This document shows positions 33,948-43,290 of a stretch of DNA of 64,000 nt, piece after piece. Both the position numbers and the translations under genes were made by a program. This DNA is from Chitinophagaceae bacterium (GTDB lineage Bacteria; Bacteroidota; Bacteroidia; Chitinophagales; Chitinophagaceae). Each line of letters starts with the position of its first letter. Within the stretch, counting starts at the first letter, position 1. The stretch covers positions 1-64,000 of the forward strand of contig SCVJ01000004.1 in NCBI GenBank assembly GCA_004322425.1, written 5' to 3'. The notes under the pieces were generated by a model. It did no database searches, had not been told where the DNA came from, and worked only from the letters and a program-made list of their open reading frames with translations.

Positions 33948-36257
33948 ATGAAAAAAATAGCAATCCTTTTATTGTTTCCAACTTTTGTTTTTTCGCAATC
34001 TGTTTCGTTTACAACAGGCAGAGAAAAAATGGAGGCGTTTAAAAAGCAAACTGATTTATTAAATCAATCACAGTATAAAAATATTCAATGGCGTCTAACT
34101 GGACCTGATACCAGAAGTGGGCGCTGTACGGATGTTGAGGGAATTACTGGCAATACCAATATTATTTATGCATCTTTTGCAACAGGTGGTTTGTGGAAAA
34201 CAATAGATGGAGGTATCAATTGGCTTTCTCTTTTTGATCGTGAAGCAACTCAATCAATTGGAGATATCGCTTTAGCCCCATCCAATAATGAAGTTTTATA
34301 TGTTGGTACTGGCGAAGCAAATATTTTTCGTGCTTCACTTCCCGGCATAGGAATGTATAAAACAATTGATGGAGGAAAAACATTCAAACATCTCGGGTTG
34401 GAAAACACGGGAACCATTGCAAGAATACTTGTTCATCCGTTAAATGAAAATATAGTGTATGTTGCTGCAAGTGGTAATGAATGGAGTTATAATTCAGATC
34501 GCGGTGTTTATCTTACAATGAATGGTGGAAAAACGTGGAATAAAATTTTAAATGAAAATGAAAAAAGTGGTTGTATTGATTTGGTAATGGATCCTTCTGA
34601 TCCCAATACTATTTATGCTTCAATGTGGAATCGAATTCGGAGACGATGGAGTGATCCTATTCCTGAAGAGGGAGATAATATTTACAAAACAACTGATGGT
34701 GGTTTAACTTGGAAAGTTATTAATAATGGGTTGCCTGAAACAAAAACAACAGGAAGAATCGGCTTAGCAATTTCAAAATCAAATCCCAATATTTTGTATG
34801 CTTTTGTTGATGATCATAATAAAAAAAGAGAGCCACGAGATGGTGAAACGGATAGCTACGAAAGAAAAGTACAAAAAGTTGTAATTGGTGGCGCTATTTA
34901 TCGAAGCTCAGATAAAGGAGCTCATTGGGAAAAAATGGGAGAAGTACACGATTTCTTCAAACCATTTTCGGGTACTTATGGTTGGGTGTTTAGTCAAATT
35001 AGAGTCAATCCTACCAACGAAAATGAAGTGTATGCTTTAGGTGTTTCCATGGGAAAATCTGTAGATGGCGGAAAAACATGGAAACAATTCCAGCCATCCG
35101 ATAAAAAAAGCGAGTGGATTCATGGTGATAACCATGCTTTGTGGTTTGATGAAAAAAATCCAGAAAGAATTATTTTAGGAAACGATGGAGGTGTGAGTAC
35201 AACATTTGACGGGGGTAAAATTTGGAATAATTTTTTTGATAAAATTCCAACTACACAATTTTATACAGTTGCCTACGACATGCAAAGGCCATTCAATATT
35301 TTTGGTGCTGTGCAAGATGAAGGAACAATGAGCGGCAACGAGAAAAATATTTTTGGTTCTTCTCAAGATTCAACTCTTCGACCGTGGATAATGGCGCCAG
35401 GTGGCGAGGGTACGCAAATACAGGTCGATCCACAAAATCATAATATTGTTTTTTCAGCTTCTTACTATGGGCGCTTGATGAAAAGTGATATGAGTCAACC
35501 CAATAATACGAGAAGTAAAAAGATTTCAGTTTTTGATGTTGGTAGAATTGATTCTTTACGTGGCGAATGGATTGCTGGAACCTTAATGTCGAAATTTGAT
35601 AATAAAGTTATTTATCACGGTTTGCAGCATTTATACAAATCGGAGGATAGTGGAAATTCTTGGAAATGTATAAGTGATGATCTTTCGCATAATGATGCAA
35701 CAAAAATGGGAGTGTATCCATATTTAATTTATCACCAAGCTATAACTACAATTTCGGAAGGTGAAAAACCCGGAATTGTTTACATTGGCACTGATGATGG
35801 AAGAGTGTGGCTAACTAAAAATGACGGAACAAATTGGGAAGAAATTACAGAAGGATTGCCGGTAAATAAGCATGTTTCAAAAATCACTGCTTCTGTTTTT
35901 AATCCACAAAAAGTATATGTTGCCCTGAACGATCGGCGTCAAGATAATCACACTTCCTATTTATATGAATCTAATAATTATGGAAAAACATGGACTTCAA
36001 TTGCAAGAAATTTGCCCAACTCGCCTGTGAATGTAATTATTGAACATCCGGAAGATTCTAAAATATTATTTTGTGGAACCGACATGGGAGTTTATATGTA
36101 TAATAGTAAAATCCGAAAATGGAGTGCAATAAACGGAAATATTCCAGTTGCAGTTTCTGTAAATGATATGTTTATTCATCCACGCGATAAGAAATTAGTT
36201 ATTGGAACTTATGGAAGAGGCGTATATGTATTAGACGATTTATCAAAAGTCAAATAG
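33948..36257 (+). CDS. Secreted Asp-box beta-propeller protein (BNR/sortilin-like)
   Basis: 769 residues with a signal peptide (MKKIAILLLFPTFVFSQ); an in-frame TTG six bases earlier is unlikely. I count ten Asp-box motifs (S/T-x-D/N-x-G-x-x-W/F), e.g. TIDGGINW, TIDGGKTF, TMNGGKTW, TTDGGLTW, SVDGGKTW, TFDGGKIW, SEDSGNSW and SNNYGKTW. These build a propeller, probably two as in VPS10/sortilin and xyloglucanase-like proteins. No sialidase Arg triad or other catalytic set is evident and there is no T9SS sorting tail, so it is likely periplasmic or surface-bound by other means. It sits between hydroxyproline genes (gaps of 21 and 39 bases) and may bind or process a Hyp-rich ligand; this is inferred. 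Confidence 0.8.
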   Translation: MKKIAILLLFPTFVFSQSVSFTTGREKMEAFKKQTDLLNQSQYKNIQWRLTGPDTRSGRCTDVEGITGNTNIIYASFATGGLWKTIDGGINWLSLFDREATQSIGDIALAPSNNEVLYVGTGEANIFRASLPGIGMYKTIDGGKTFKHLGLENTGTIARILVHPLNENIVYVAASGNEWSYNSDRGVYLTMNGGKTWNKILNENEKSGCIDLVMDPSDPNTIYASMWNRIRRRWSDPIPEEGDNIYKTTDGGLTWKVINNGLPETKTTGRIGLAISKSNPNILYAFVDDHNKKREPRDGETDSYERKVQKVVIGGAIYRSSDKGAHWEKMGEVHDFFKPFSGTYGWVFSQIRVNPTNENEVYALGVSMGKSVDGGKTWKQFQPSDKKSEWIHGDNHALWFDEKNPERIILGNDGGVSTTFDGGKIWNNFFDKIPTTQFYTVAYDMQRPFNIFGAVQDEGTMSGNEKNIFGSSQDSTLRPWIMAPGGEGTQIQVDPQNHNIVFSASYYGRLMKSDMSQPNNTRSKKISVFDVGRIDSLRGEWIAGTLMSKFDNKVIYHGLQHLYKSEDSGNSWKCISDDLSHNDATKMGVYPYLIYHQAITTISEGEKPGIVYIGTDDGRVWLTKNDGTNWEEITEGLPVNKHVSKITASVFNPQKVYVALNDRRQDNHTSYLYESNNYGKTWTSIARNLPNSPVNVIIEHPEDSKILFCGTDMGVYMYNSKIRKWSAINGNIPVAVSVNDMFIHPRDKKLVIGTYGRGVYVLDDLSKVK

Positions 36258-36296
36258 AGTGAGTTTTTAGTATTGAAAAATTTTATCTCAATTGAA

Positions 36297-37352
36297 ATGA
36301 AAGATAAACCCATCACAAAATCCCTAACTGATTTTTCTACTAAGCAATTTTTGGGCCCCACTTTTCATTGTATTGATGCACATACTTGTGGTAATCCTGT
36401 TAGGCTTGTAGCAAGCGGTGGTCCTGAATTAGCTGGGAATAATATGAGTGAAAAAAGGCAACACTTTTTAAAAGAATACGATTGGATACGAAAAGGATTA
36501 ATGTTTGAACCTCGTGGTCACGATATGATGAGTGGTAGTATTTTATATCCTCCTCATGATTTACAAAATGATTTCTCGGTATTATTTATTGAAACAAGTG
36601 GCTGCTTGCCCATGTGTGGGCATGGTACTATCGGTACAGTAACAATTGCTATTGAAGAAAAATTAATTTTCCCAAAAACACCCGGAAAGTTAAGAATTGA
36701 AACTCCCGCAGGATTAGTATTGATAGAATATAAAATGCAAGTTGATAAAGTAGAAAGTGTGAAATTGACAAACGTTCCTTCGTTTTTACATTCAACAGAA
36801 TTAGTTATTGATTGTCCGGTTTTGGGCGAATTGGTAATTGATGTTGCATATGGAGGAAATTTTTATGCAATTGTGGATGTACAGAAAAACTTTAAAGGAT
36901 TGGAGTATTACTCTGTTGAAAATTTAATTGAATGGGCAAGAATTTTAAGAAAATCTATAAATGCTAAATATGAATTCTGTCATCCCCAAGATGCAACTAT
37001 TAAAGGGTGTAGTCATATTTTATGGACTGGTGCTGTGGTTGATCCTGCTGCTACAGCAAGAAATGCTGTTTTTTATGGTGATAAAGCTATAGATCGTAGT
37101 CCATGCGGAACTGGAACTTCTGCAAGAATGGCGCAATGGTATGCAAAAGGGAAATTGAAAAAAGGCGATAAATTTATTCACGAAAGTATTATCGGAAGTA
37201 AATTTATTGGGTCTATTGAAGATGAACTTGAACTTAATGGAATCAAAGCAATTAAGCCAGGAATACAGGGATGGGCAAAAATTTATGGATATAACATTAT
37301 TTCATTAAATGAGCAAGATGATCCTTATGCTTTTGGATTTCAAGTTATTTAA
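36297..37352 (+). CDS. 4-hydroxyproline 2-epimerase (proline racemase family)
   Basis: 351 residues from the ATG at 36297; an in-frame TTG at 36273 would add eight residues. Both catalytic cysteines of the family are present: Cys107 in LPMCGHGTIG and Cys270 in RSPCGTGTSARM. FEPRGHDMMSGSILYPP is typical of hydroxyproline epimerases. It interconverts trans-4-hydroxy-L-proline and cis-4-hydroxy-D-proline without a cofactor, the first step of the pathway. Cys in both positions separates it from trans-3-hydroxyproline dehydratases, where one Cys is replaced. Confidence 0.93.
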   Translation: MKDKPITKSLTDFSTKQFLGPTFHCIDAHTCGNPVRLVASGGPELAGNNMSEKRQHFLKEYDWIRKGLMFEPRGHDMMSGSILYPPHDLQNDFSVLFIETSGCLPMCGHGTIGTVTIAIEEKLIFPKTPGKLRIETPAGLVLIEYKMQVDKVESVKLTNVPSFLHSTELVIDCPVLGELVIDVAYGGNFYAIVDVQKNFKGLEYYSVENLIEWARILRKSINAKYEFCHPQDATIKGCSHILWTGAVVDPAATARNAVFYGDKAIDRSPCGTGTSARMAQWYAKGKLKKGDKFIHESIIGSKFIGSIEDELELNGIKAIKPGIQGWAKIYGYNIISLNEQDDPYAFGFQVI

Positions 37353-37365
37353 TTTATAATTTATT

Positions 37366-38613
37366 ATGAATAAAGTTGTAATTATTGGCGGAGGAATTAT
37401 AGGATTAAATTGCGCTTATTATTTGCAAAAAGAAGGTCACGATGTAACTGTTATTGATAGTGGCGATATTACCAATGGATGCTCCTTCGGCAATATGGGA
37501 TATATTTCTCCAAGTCATTTTACACCAATTGCAACTCCGGGAATTATCAGTCAGGGGTTGAAGTGGATGTTGAAATCATCTTCCCCTTTTTATATCAAAC
37601 CTAGGCTCAATATAGATTTGATTAGATGGGGAATGAGTTTTTGGAAAAGTGCAAATGCAACAAAGATGGCGGAGAATATTCCCCATTTGAATAACCTATT
37701 ACAATTGAGTAGATCATTGATGGTGGATATTAAACAAGATTTATCTGATTCATTTGATATGATTGAAAAAGGTTGTTGGATGTTGTACAAGCAAAAAAAA
37801 ACTGGCGAACATGAAAAACATTTAGCCGATGAAGCAGAGAAGATGGGATTAAAAACAATAATTTGTAATGCACAACAAGTACAACAATACGAAACCCAAG
37901 TTGAAGTTAATGTTGCTGGTGGGGTACTTTATTTGGATGACTGTCATATTAATTCTAGAAAATTGATGCAAGGTTTGCATACTTATTTACAAAATAAAGG
38001 AGTAACTTTTTATCTTAATTCTGAAGTAAAAAATTTCGAACGATCAGGTGATAAAATTTCAGGAGTCATAATTAATAACCAGTTACTAAATTTCGACGAA
38101 CTCGTGATTGCAAACGGTTCTTGGATGCAACAACTTTCAAAATCACTTGGATTATATGTCCCATTGCAGCCCGGCAAAGGTTATAGTATTATGTATGATA
38201 ATCTTGAAAACAATCTTCAATATCCATCAATCTTAGTGGATGATCGAACTGCTACAACTCCAATTGGAAAATGGTTGCGTATAGGAGGTACAATGGAACT
38301 AAGTGGGCATAGCGACAATATTTTAGATAAGCGTGTGATGGCAGTTTATAATGCTTTTAATAAATATTATCCATCAATGAAATTATCTCAACCAGATATT
38401 AAAAAAGCATGGTTTGGTTACAGACCTGTATCTCCCGATGGCATGCCCTACATTGGAAGACATAAGAGTTTCAAAAATCTTGTATTTGCCGGAGCGCATG
38501 CTATGTTGGGTGTTTCTGCGGCTGCGGCCACCGGAAAATTAGTTAATGAAATTGTTTCTCATCAATCAACTACAATTAATATTGAAGCATTTAATCCCGA
38601 TCGATTTAATTAA
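37366..38613 (+). CDS. FAD-dependent D-hydroxyproline dehydrogenase (DadA-like)
   Basis: 415 residues of the DAO family. The FAD dinucleotide-binding motif GGGIIG is at 8-13, followed by VIDSGDITNGCSFGNMGYISPSH (quoted in part), the DadA-like pattern, and the C-terminal RPVSPDGMPYIGRH and GAHAMLGVSAAAATGKLV blocks. It oxidises cis-4-hydroxy-D-proline to pyrroline-4-hydroxy-2-carboxylate, feeding electrons to the respiratory chain. The gene lies 13 bases after the epimerase gene and ends the operon. A general D-amino-acid dehydrogenase role is possible without the context. Confidence 0.88.
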   Translation: MNKVVIIGGGIIGLNCAYYLQKEGHDVTVIDSGDITNGCSFGNMGYISPSHFTPIATPGIISQGLKWMLKSSSPFYIKPRLNIDLIRWGMSFWKSANATKMAENIPHLNNLLQLSRSLMVDIKQDLSDSFDMIEKGCWMLYKQKKTGEHEKHLADEAEKMGLKTIICNAQQVQQYETQVEVNVAGGVLYLDDCHINSRKLMQGLHTYLQNKGVTFYLNSEVKNFERSGDKISGVIINNQLLNFDELVIANGSWMQQLSKSLGLYVPLQPGKGYSIMYDNLENNLQYPSILVDDRTATTPIGKWLRIGGTMELSGHSDNILDKRVMAVYNAFNKYYPSMKLSQPDIKKAWFGYRPVSPDGMPYIGRHKSFKNLVFAGAHAMLGVSAAAATGKLVNEIVSHQSTTINIEAFNPDRFN

Positions 38614-38695
38614 TAGGATTGTTGATGGGGGAGGATAAAGTCATAGTGCTTATTTTTACATTTACTTCTTAACCAATAGAAGTTTTTTACTAAGT

Positions 38696-40294
38696 ATGGA
38701 TTATTTTTCTAAAAGAGTTCCGTATCGCCAAACAAATTATTTCAATAAAATAGTATTGGATTATATTGATCAAAATCCAGCTTTAGATTCTTTATACTCA
38801 TTTAGTCCTTCTTTATCGGGTTTGAAAAAAGCGTTGGATAATCGAAAAAATAAATCCGTCAATCGCAAAGTTTTAGTCGACGAGTTGAGAAATCAATATA
38901 AAAATGTTGAGATTTCGGATGCTGTTCATCGCAATATTGAATTATTACTGTCGGACAAAACATTTACAATTGCAACGGCGCATCAGCCAAATCTTTTTAC
39001 TGGCCCACTTTATGTAATCTACAAAATTGTTCACGCTATTAAATTAGCTGATTTCTGTAAAACTACTTTTTCTGAAAATAATTTTGTACCTGTTTTATTC
39101 CTTGGTACAGAAGATGCAGATTTGGATGAATTAAATCATATTTATTTATGCGGTGATAAATTGGTTTGGAATACAAAACAGAAAGGTGCCGTTGGGCGAA
39201 TGAAAGTAGATGAAAGTTTGATTCAGCTAATTGATTTAATGGAAGGTCAGCTAACTGTTGAACCTTTTGGGAAAATTTTATTTGACTTATTAAGAAAGTG
39301 CTATCTTCTGAATGCATCAATTGAAGCGGCAACGTTTTCGTTTATTCATTCGTTGTTTGCAGATTTTGGATTGATTGTTTTATTACCTGATAATGCTGTG
39401 CTGAAAAAAGAAATGGTTGCTGTTTTTGAAGACGAACTTTTGAATCAGTCAGCATCTGTGCTTGTGAACAAAGCAACAGAAAGGATTCTTGAAAAAGGCT
39501 ACAAGCTTCAAGTTCAACCTCGCGAGATAAATTTATTTTATCTCCAATGTGATATTCGAGAACGAATTTTGAAACAAGGAAATAAATTTACTGTTCAAAA
39601 TACAGCTATCAGTTTTTCAAAAGACGAATTGTTAAATGAATTAATAACATTTCCTGAAAAATTTAGTCCCAATGTAATCCTTCGTGGTTTATATCAGGAA
39701 GCCATTTTGCCCAATATTGCATTTATTGGCGGCGGAGGGGAACTGGCATATTGGTTGCAATTCAAAGATTTGTTTGACAAGTTCCAAGTTCCTTTTCCAG
39801 CGTTGGTATTGCGTAATTCATTTTTATTGGCTGAAGAAAAGTGGAATAAAAAAATTGCAAAACTGGATTTTAATACTGAAGATTTTTTTGCACAAGCATC
39901 GGAATTAATAAAGCGCAGAGTTGCACAACTCAGTACATTAAATTTAAAACTTACAGAACATCATTCGACTGTTGAGGACTTATTCACGCAAATTAAGAAG
40001 CAGGTAGAGCCTGTTAGCGCCTCACTGTTGCAACATGTGGATGCTCTTGAGAAAAAGAATTTAAAACAATTGTTAGCACTGGAAAAAAAATTGATGCGGG
40101 CAGAACGTAGAAAATATGTAGAAGCTCAAAGGCAGATTGAATCCATAAAAAATTATCTTTTCCCCAATAATGGATTGCAAGAACGACACGAGAACAGTAT
40201 GTATTACGTTGCTAAATTTGGGAAAGATTTTATTCAACAACTTTATCATCATTCACTGACTGTTGAACAGGAGTTTTCAATTCTATTTTTGTAA
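38696..40294 (+). CDS. bshC: Bacillithiol biosynthesis cysteine-adding enzyme
   Basis: 532 residues, usual BshC length. Motifs: TIATAHQPNLFTGPLYVIYK, LFLGTEDADLDELNH, the region IAFIGGGGELAYWLQ and a C-terminal coiled coil (about 420-490). BshC joins cysteine to glucosaminyl-malate to complete bacillithiol. The window also holds bshB1 (59512) and a bacillithiol-transferase-like gene (48939), so this organism probably uses bacillithiol as its low-molecular-weight thiol. bshA is not in the window. It ends 6 bases from the convergent purE. Confidence 0.94.
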   Translation: MDYFSKRVPYRQTNYFNKIVLDYIDQNPALDSLYSFSPSLSGLKKALDNRKNKSVNRKVLVDELRNQYKNVEISDAVHRNIELLLSDKTFTIATAHQPNLFTGPLYVIYKIVHAIKLADFCKTTFSENNFVPVLFLGTEDADLDELNHIYLCGDKLVWNTKQKGAVGRMKVDESLIQLIDLMEGQLTVEPFGKILFDLLRKCYLLNASIEAATFSFIHSLFADFGLIVLLPDNAVLKKEMVAVFEDELLNQSASVLVNKATERILEKGYKLQVQPREINLFYLQCDIRERILKQGNKFTVQNTAISFSKDELLNELITFPEKFSPNVILRGLYQEAILPNIAFIGGGGELAYWLQFKDLFDKFQVPFPALVLRNSFLLAEEKWNKKIAKLDFNTEDFFAQASELIKRRVAQLSTLNLKLTEHHSTVEDLFTQIKKQVEPVSASLLQHVDALEKKNLKQLLALEKKLMRAERRKYVEAQRQIESIKNYLFPNNGLQERHENSMYYVAKFGKDFIQQLYHHSLTVEQEFSILFL

Positions 40295-40300
40295 GTACGG

Positions 40301-40846
40301 TTAATCGAATCTATTTTCCCATCCTTCTTTTTTCAGCTTCTTCACTTTCTTCAAAACTTCTTTATTTAAAGTTGTTTTATAATCTGCAATTTTTTTGGAT
40401 ATCGCTTCGCTAGAAGTACCAATAATTTCTACGGCTAAAATTCCGGCATTTTTTGCAGCATTTAATGCAACCGTGGCCACCGGTACTCCATTGGGCATTT
40501 GCAAAATAGAAAGTACAGAATCCCATCCATCAATGCTATTCGAAGATTTGATGGGTACGCCAATTACCGGTAGCGGAGTTAAGGAAGCAATCATACCGGG
40601 TAAATGTGCCGCACCACCGGCTCCTGCAATTATTACTTTTAAACCTCTACTTTTTGCTTTTTTAGCATACGTCATCATTCTTTCGGGAGTACGATGCGCC
40701 GACACAACAGTTACTTCCTGAGCAATACCAAATTCTTTTAAAATTTTTGCTGCTGCTTGCATAACACTAAGGTCACTTTCACTTCCCATAATGATTCCAA
40801 CTATAGGTTTTTTTGTAAAAGATTTTTTGGTAATTGCTTTAGGCAT
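40301..40846 (-). CDS. purE: N5-carboxyaminoimidazole ribonucleotide mutase
   Basis: 181 residues. [23 protein letters not shown] and [15 protein letters not shown] are the conserved class I PurE motifs around the active site. A lysine-rich C-terminal extension ([16 protein letters not shown]) follows the core. It converts N5-CAIR to CAIR in purine synthesis, acting after PurK, whose gene lies 58 bases upstream on the same strand. Confidence 0.96.
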   Translation of the reverse strand: MPKAITKKSFTKKPIVGIIMGSESDLSVMQAAAKILKEFGIAQEVTVVSAHRTPERMMTYAKKAKSRGLKVIIAGAGGAAHLPGMIASLTPLPVIGVPIKSSNSIDGWDSVLSILQMPNGVPVATVALNAAKNAGILAVEIIGTSSEAISKKIADYKTTLNKEVLKKVKKLKKEGWENRFD

Positions 40847-40904
40847 AAAAAATATTTGCTGTGTGAAAATAAAATTAAATTATTGAATTTTAAATTTCAC
40901 TTGG

Positions 40905-42038
40905 TTAATTAGTATTAGGTAATGTTTTGGCAATTAATGTCCTCTTGATCTTATTTCCATTATACAATAAATCTTGTTTATCAATATTTAAAATAGTGAC
41001 ATGCCCCATTTTTCTTCCTGGCTTGGTTTGTTTTTTGCCATAAAGATGAACGAAGCAATTCGGAATTTTCAATACATCATTCAGCCCTTCATAATGAACA
41101 GCGCCTTGATGTCCTTCAGCTCCAATAATATTTACCATAATGGACGGCATTATAAAATTCGTATTTCCTAACGGATAATTTAAAATTATTCGAAGTAGCA
41201 TGTCGAACTGAGAACAATAATGCGCTTCAATAGTATGATGGCCGCTATTATGTACACGAGGTGCTGTTTCGTTTACAAAAACATTTTCATTTCTATCTAC
41301 AAACATTTCAACTGCAAAAATTCCAGGCGATTTAAAATTGCGAGCTACAGCCAATGCAATAGCTTCAATTTTATAGAGTGTCTGCTTTTGCAAATTTGAA
41401 GGACATATTTGATAGTCTAGCAAATTCAAATGCTGATCAAAATGCATTACCACCGGAGGGTACAAAGCTATTTCCCCGTTTTCATTAATAGCTACTATTT
41501 GAGCTATTTCCTTTTCTATAGGGATAAATTTTTCTAAAATACTTGGTGAAAAAAAAGCCGTTGAAATATCTGCTTTGTTTTTTAATATTTGAACACCACG
41601 TCCATCGTAGCCACCTTCGGCAAGTTTTTGAACGGCTGGAAGAAAATCTATATTTTGTTCTAGCTCTTCTTTATTGTTAGTAATTATGAACTCAGCGGTT
41701 GGAATTTGATGTGTTTGATAATATTGTTTTTGAAAAATTTTATTTTTAATTGTTCTTAATACCGAGGGTTTAGGAAAAATCTTTACACCCTCCTTTTCCA
41801 ATTTTTCCAAAGCTTCCACATTTACATTTTCTATCTCAATTGTTAGTGCATCCAATTCTTTCCCAAATTGATACACAGCGTCAAAGTCTTTTATATCTCC
41901 TTTAATAAATTGATGGCAGAGGTGTGCTGCTGGACACTCTGCATCATTTTCTAAAACAAATGTTTCAATAGGATAGTTGGCGGCTGCTTGTAAAAGCATT
42001 CTACCCAACTGCCCTCCTCCAAGTATTCCAACTTTCAT
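40905..42038 (-). CDS. purK: 5-(carboxyamino)imidazole ribonucleotide synthase
   Basis: 377 residues of the ATP-grasp fold: GILGGGQLGRML at the N-terminus, LAEGGYDGRGVQ in the ATP-binding region, and FVNETAPRVHNSGHHTIEA in the catalytic centre. It uses ATP and bicarbonate to carboxylate AIR, supplying PurE. First gene of a purK-purE operon. Its promoter box ends 5 nt before the start codon. Confidence 0.96.
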   Translation of the reverse strand: MKVGILGGGQLGRMLLQAAANYPIETFVLENDAECPAAHLCHQFIKGDIKDFDAVYQFGKELDALTIEIENVNVEALEKLEKEGVKIFPKPSVLRTIKNKIFQKQYYQTHQIPTAEFIITNNKEELEQNIDFLPAVQKLAEGGYDGRGVQILKNKADISTAFFSPSILEKFIPIEKEIAQIVAINENGEIALYPPVVMHFDQHLNLLDYQICPSNLQKQTLYKIEAIALAVARNFKSPGIFAVEMFVDRNENVFVNETAPRVHNSGHHTIEAHYCSQFDMLLRIILNYPLGNTNFIMPSIMVNIIGAEGHQGAVHYEGLNDVLKIPNCFVHLYGKKQTKPGRKMGHVTILNIDKQDLLYNGNKIKRTLIAKTLPNTN

Positions 42039-42043
42039 GTTCG

Positions 42044-42051
42044 CAAAGATA
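42044..42051 (-). promoter_or_regulatory. -7 promoter box TATCTTTG before purK
   Basis: Perfect TAnnTTTG on the minus strand, 5 nt before the purK ATG. A leaderless or one-base-leader purKE transcript is predicted. Confidence 0.65.
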
Positions 42052-42104
42052 AGTGCCTCTATTTTGGTAGCATCACATAATTAATTTGACATAAAATATT
42101 TGAG

Positions 42105-42112
42105 TAACTTTG
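42105..42112 (+). promoter_or_regulatory. -7 promoter box TAACTTTG before the HPPD gene
   Basis: Perfect TAnnTTTG, 23 nt before the ATG at 42136; a TTTG lies 16 nt further upstream (42085-42088), slightly close for a -33 element. Confidence 0.6.
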
Positions 42113-42135
42113 ATTTCAGAATTAATTAAAAAAAC

Positions 42136-43269
42136 ATGAGTATTCAAGTTGCTCCAAAAATAAATTCACAAGCACAAACTGATTTTCTGCCATTACTTGG
42201 AACAGATTATGTGGAATTTTATGTTGGCAATGCAAAACAAGCTGCACATTTTTATATGACTGCTTTCGGATTTCAAGCATTAGCGTATGCGGGTCCTGAA
42301 ACAGGAATGAAAGAAAAAGCCAGTTTTGTTGTTCGGCAAAATAAGTTAACGATTGTTTTAACCACTCCCATACTAACTAATAATGAAGTTGCAGATCATG
42401 TGTACAAACATGGTGATGGAATTAAAACTATAGCGTTGGTGGTTAACGATGCAACAAGTGCTTGGGAGGAAACTACTAAGAGGGGTGCCAAAAGTTTTAA
42501 ACTGCCTACGACATTGGAAGATAATAATGGAACCGTTGTTACTAGTGGAATACATATTTATGGAGATACTGTTCATGTTTTCGTGGAGCGTAAAAATTAT
42601 CATGGAATATTTATGCCAGGGTTCAGAAAATGGGAAAATGAATACTTCAAACCAAAAGATACTGGGTTACTTTATGTAGATCATTGTGTAGGCAATGTGG
42701 GATGGAATCAGATGAATCCATGGGTAAAATTTTATGAAAACGTAATGGGGTTTAAAAACATTTTGAGTTTTGACGATAACGATATTTCTACAGAGTATTC
42801 TGCTTTGATGAGTAAAGTAATGAGCAATGGAAATGGGTATGTAAAATTTCCAATTAATGAACCTGCCGAAGGAAAAAAGAAAAGTCAGGTTGAAGAATAC
42901 TTGGAATTTTATCAAGGAGAAGGTGTGCAACATGTTGCTATGGCAACAAATGATATAGTAAAAACTGTAACGGAATTAAGAAATCGGGGAATTGAATTTT
43001 TGCGAGTGCCATCGTCTTATTATGATGATTTACTGGAACGTGTTGGAAGTATTGATGAGGATTTAACGCCTTTGAAAGAATTAGGTATTTTGGTTGATAG
43101 AGATGATGAAGGTTATTTGCTTCAAGTTTTTACAAAACCTGTGGAGGATAGGCCTACACTGTTTTTTGAAATCATTCAACGAAAAGGAGCCAAGAGTTTT
43201 GGGAAAGGAAATTTTAAAGCTTTATTCGAAGCAATTGAAAGAGAACAAGCCGAACGAGGCAATTTATAA
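42136..43269 (+). CDS. hppD: 4-hydroxyphenylpyruvate dioxygenase
   Basis: 377 residues, two VOC half-domains. The Fe(II) ligands are His183 (VDHCVGNV), His266 (GVQHVAMATNDI) and Glu345 (FFEIIQRKG). It converts 4-hydroxyphenylpyruvate to homogentisate in tyrosine catabolism. The next enzyme, homogentisate dioxygenase, is not in this window. It has its own promoter box and is followed after 21 bases by the transpeptidase gene on the same strand. Confidence 0.96.
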   Translation: MSIQVAPKINSQAQTDFLPLLGTDYVEFYVGNAKQAAHFYMTAFGFQALAYAGPETGMKEKASFVVRQNKLTIVLTTPILTNNEVADHVYKHGDGIKTIALVVNDATSAWEETTKRGAKSFKLPTTLEDNNGTVVTSGIHIYGDTVHVFVERKNYHGIFMPGFRKWENEYFKPKDTGLLYVDHCVGNVGWNQMNPWVKFYENVMGFKNILSFDDNDISTEYSALMSKVMSNGNGYVKFPINEPAEGKKKSQVEEYLEFYQGEGVQHVAMATNDIVKTVTELRNRGIEFLRVPSSYYDDLLERVGSIDEDLTPLKELGILVDRDDEGYLLQVFTKPVEDRPTLFFEIIQRKGAKSFGKGNFKALFEAIEREQAERGNL

Positions 43270-43290
43270 TCTTTATTGGATTCATATTTC

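Noticed and set aside
33948..36257. Sialidase or other glycosidase
   Set aside because: Asp-boxes are structural and do not prove catalysis; no catalytic Arg triad, Tyr or Glu arrangement could be identified.
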